NCBI GenBank assembly: GCA_029237695.1
Contig: JAQRGA010000040.1
Coordinates: 124,001-188,000 of the forward strand
Direction of reading: 5' to 3'
From: Conchocele bisecta
Lineage: Eukaryota; Mollusca; Bivalvia; Lucinida; Thyasiridae
Length of the DNA stretch: 64,000 nt
Below are positions 63,449-64,000 of the stretch, one piece after another. The notes beneath the pieces were generated by a model that saw nothing but the letters and a program-made list of their open reading frames with translations, was not told the DNA's origin and made no database searches. A program made the position numbers and the translations under genes. Positions within the stretch are counted from its first letter, which is position 1. Each line of letters starts with the position of its first letter.

Positions 63449-64000
63449 TACCAAACTATCGGTTCGCCTAACGCGCAAGCTGGCGAACACGTACTACAGC
63501 CCCCGCGGCTACTGGAAGGGACTCGCGGCCATCAAGAACCTCGCGGCGGCGACCAAGGTTTCAGAAAACGCTGTCAAGGAATGGCTCAAGAAGCAGGCCA
63601 TCTGGCAGATCTATTTACCCGCGCCTCACAATATTCCGCGCCCGAAATTCGACGTGCCGGTGCCGAACCAAGTTCACCAAGCGGATCTCCTGTTTCTCCC
63701 TCACGATCGCGTCGGTCGCAAGACGTACAAGTACGCACTGGCAATCGTTGACGTAGCGAGTCGTTATAAGGGGGCTGAGCCGTTGGCCACAAAATAGTCT
63801 AAGGAGGTGGCCGAGGCTCTTTCCCGAATATATAAGAGGAGTCCTCTTAAATGGCCGAATCTTCTCCAGGTCGATCCCGGCCGCGAGTTCATGGGCGCGG
63901 TCTCCCATCTATTGTCTAAGCACGACGTTTCTGTCAGACGCGGCCGCGTCAACATCCACCGGGACCAGGGGATCGTGGAGCGGTTCAATCGAACCCTGGC
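63429..64000 (+). pseudogene. Retroviral-type integrase, element III (partial, nonsense)
   Basis: Nearly identical to the element I integrase through PLATK; then TAG at 63,795-63,797 replaces GAG. Further homologous codons continue to the window edge (second catalytic Asp in LLQVDPGREF, and the DQGIVERFNR segment with the catalytic Glu). The gene and the expected polymerase lie beyond the window. Confidence 0.8.

Overview
The window looks like nuclear DNA of a non-insect animal, probably a mollusc or another marine invertebrate. Evidence: AT-rich host DNA with minisatellites, MITE-like hairpins, a Tc1/mariner element and a LINE fragment; TTAGGG-type telomeric hexamers; and gene-poor spacers without bacterial operon structure. 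The host assignment is inference. More than half of the window is decayed copies of one lineage of Polinton/Maverick-like (virus-like, self-synthesising) DNA elements, which encode a protein-primed-type family B DNA polymerase, a retroviral-type (rve) integrase, a major capsid protein, an HerA/FtsK-type packaging ATPase and a conserved set of small structural or membrane proteins.

Layout. Element I (1 to ~13,888; left end outside the window) reads: fiber-like protein (-), jelly-roll-like minor capsid candidate (-), conserved 'MDTKAF' protein (+), coiled-coil/membrane protein (-), capsid (+), ATPase (+), five small genes (+), integrase (+), polymerase (-). A 77-bp tandem repeat and a 107-bp palindrome follow. 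Element II (~13,889 to ~32,127) has the same gene order in reverse, so the polymerase ends of I and II face each other. Its polymerase is 5'-truncated and of a clearly different AT-rich lineage, its integrase is deleted, and a 5.5-kb DNA transposon splits its coiled-coil gene. Host DNA (32.1-41.2 kb) holds a MITE, a mariner, a degenerate satellite and a hairpin. Element IV (41.27-44.06 kb) is a fragment carrying the fiber C-terminus, a membrane protein and terminal sequences. Host DNA with a 50-bp minisatellite and a foldback repeat follows (44.1-50.06 kb). Element III (50,058 to beyond 64,000) has the orientation of I. A LINE fragment interrupts it, its coiled-coil gene has a large internal deletion, and a deletion fuses its capsid and ATPase genes in frame.

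How the genes fit together: capsid, jelly-roll-like protein, fiber-like shaft-knob protein, coiled-coil/TM protein and small TM proteins would build a particle; the ATPase would package the DNA; polymerase and integrase would replicate and insert it. Every large gene seen is broken in every copy by nonsense codons, frameshifts, deletions or insertions, so all copies look like fossils. No adenain-like maturation protease was recognised.

The most unusual signals are (1) a family of 14-18 bp palindromes of the form CCAAT...ATTGG scattered inside the element genes and present or absent between copies; (2) ~107-109 bp palindromes at or near element ends sharing AGTAGTATAAAGGGAGTC arms and a conserved asymmetric centre; (3) tRNA-like Pol III sequences in the terminal regions, one with nine GGGTTA telomeric hexamers grown exactly inside its D-loop; (4) a fiber-like gene with a 48-residue repeated coiled-coil shaft and a beta-rich C-terminal domain; and (5) a recurrent AATTTTAAGAAAATTA motif upstream of element genes.
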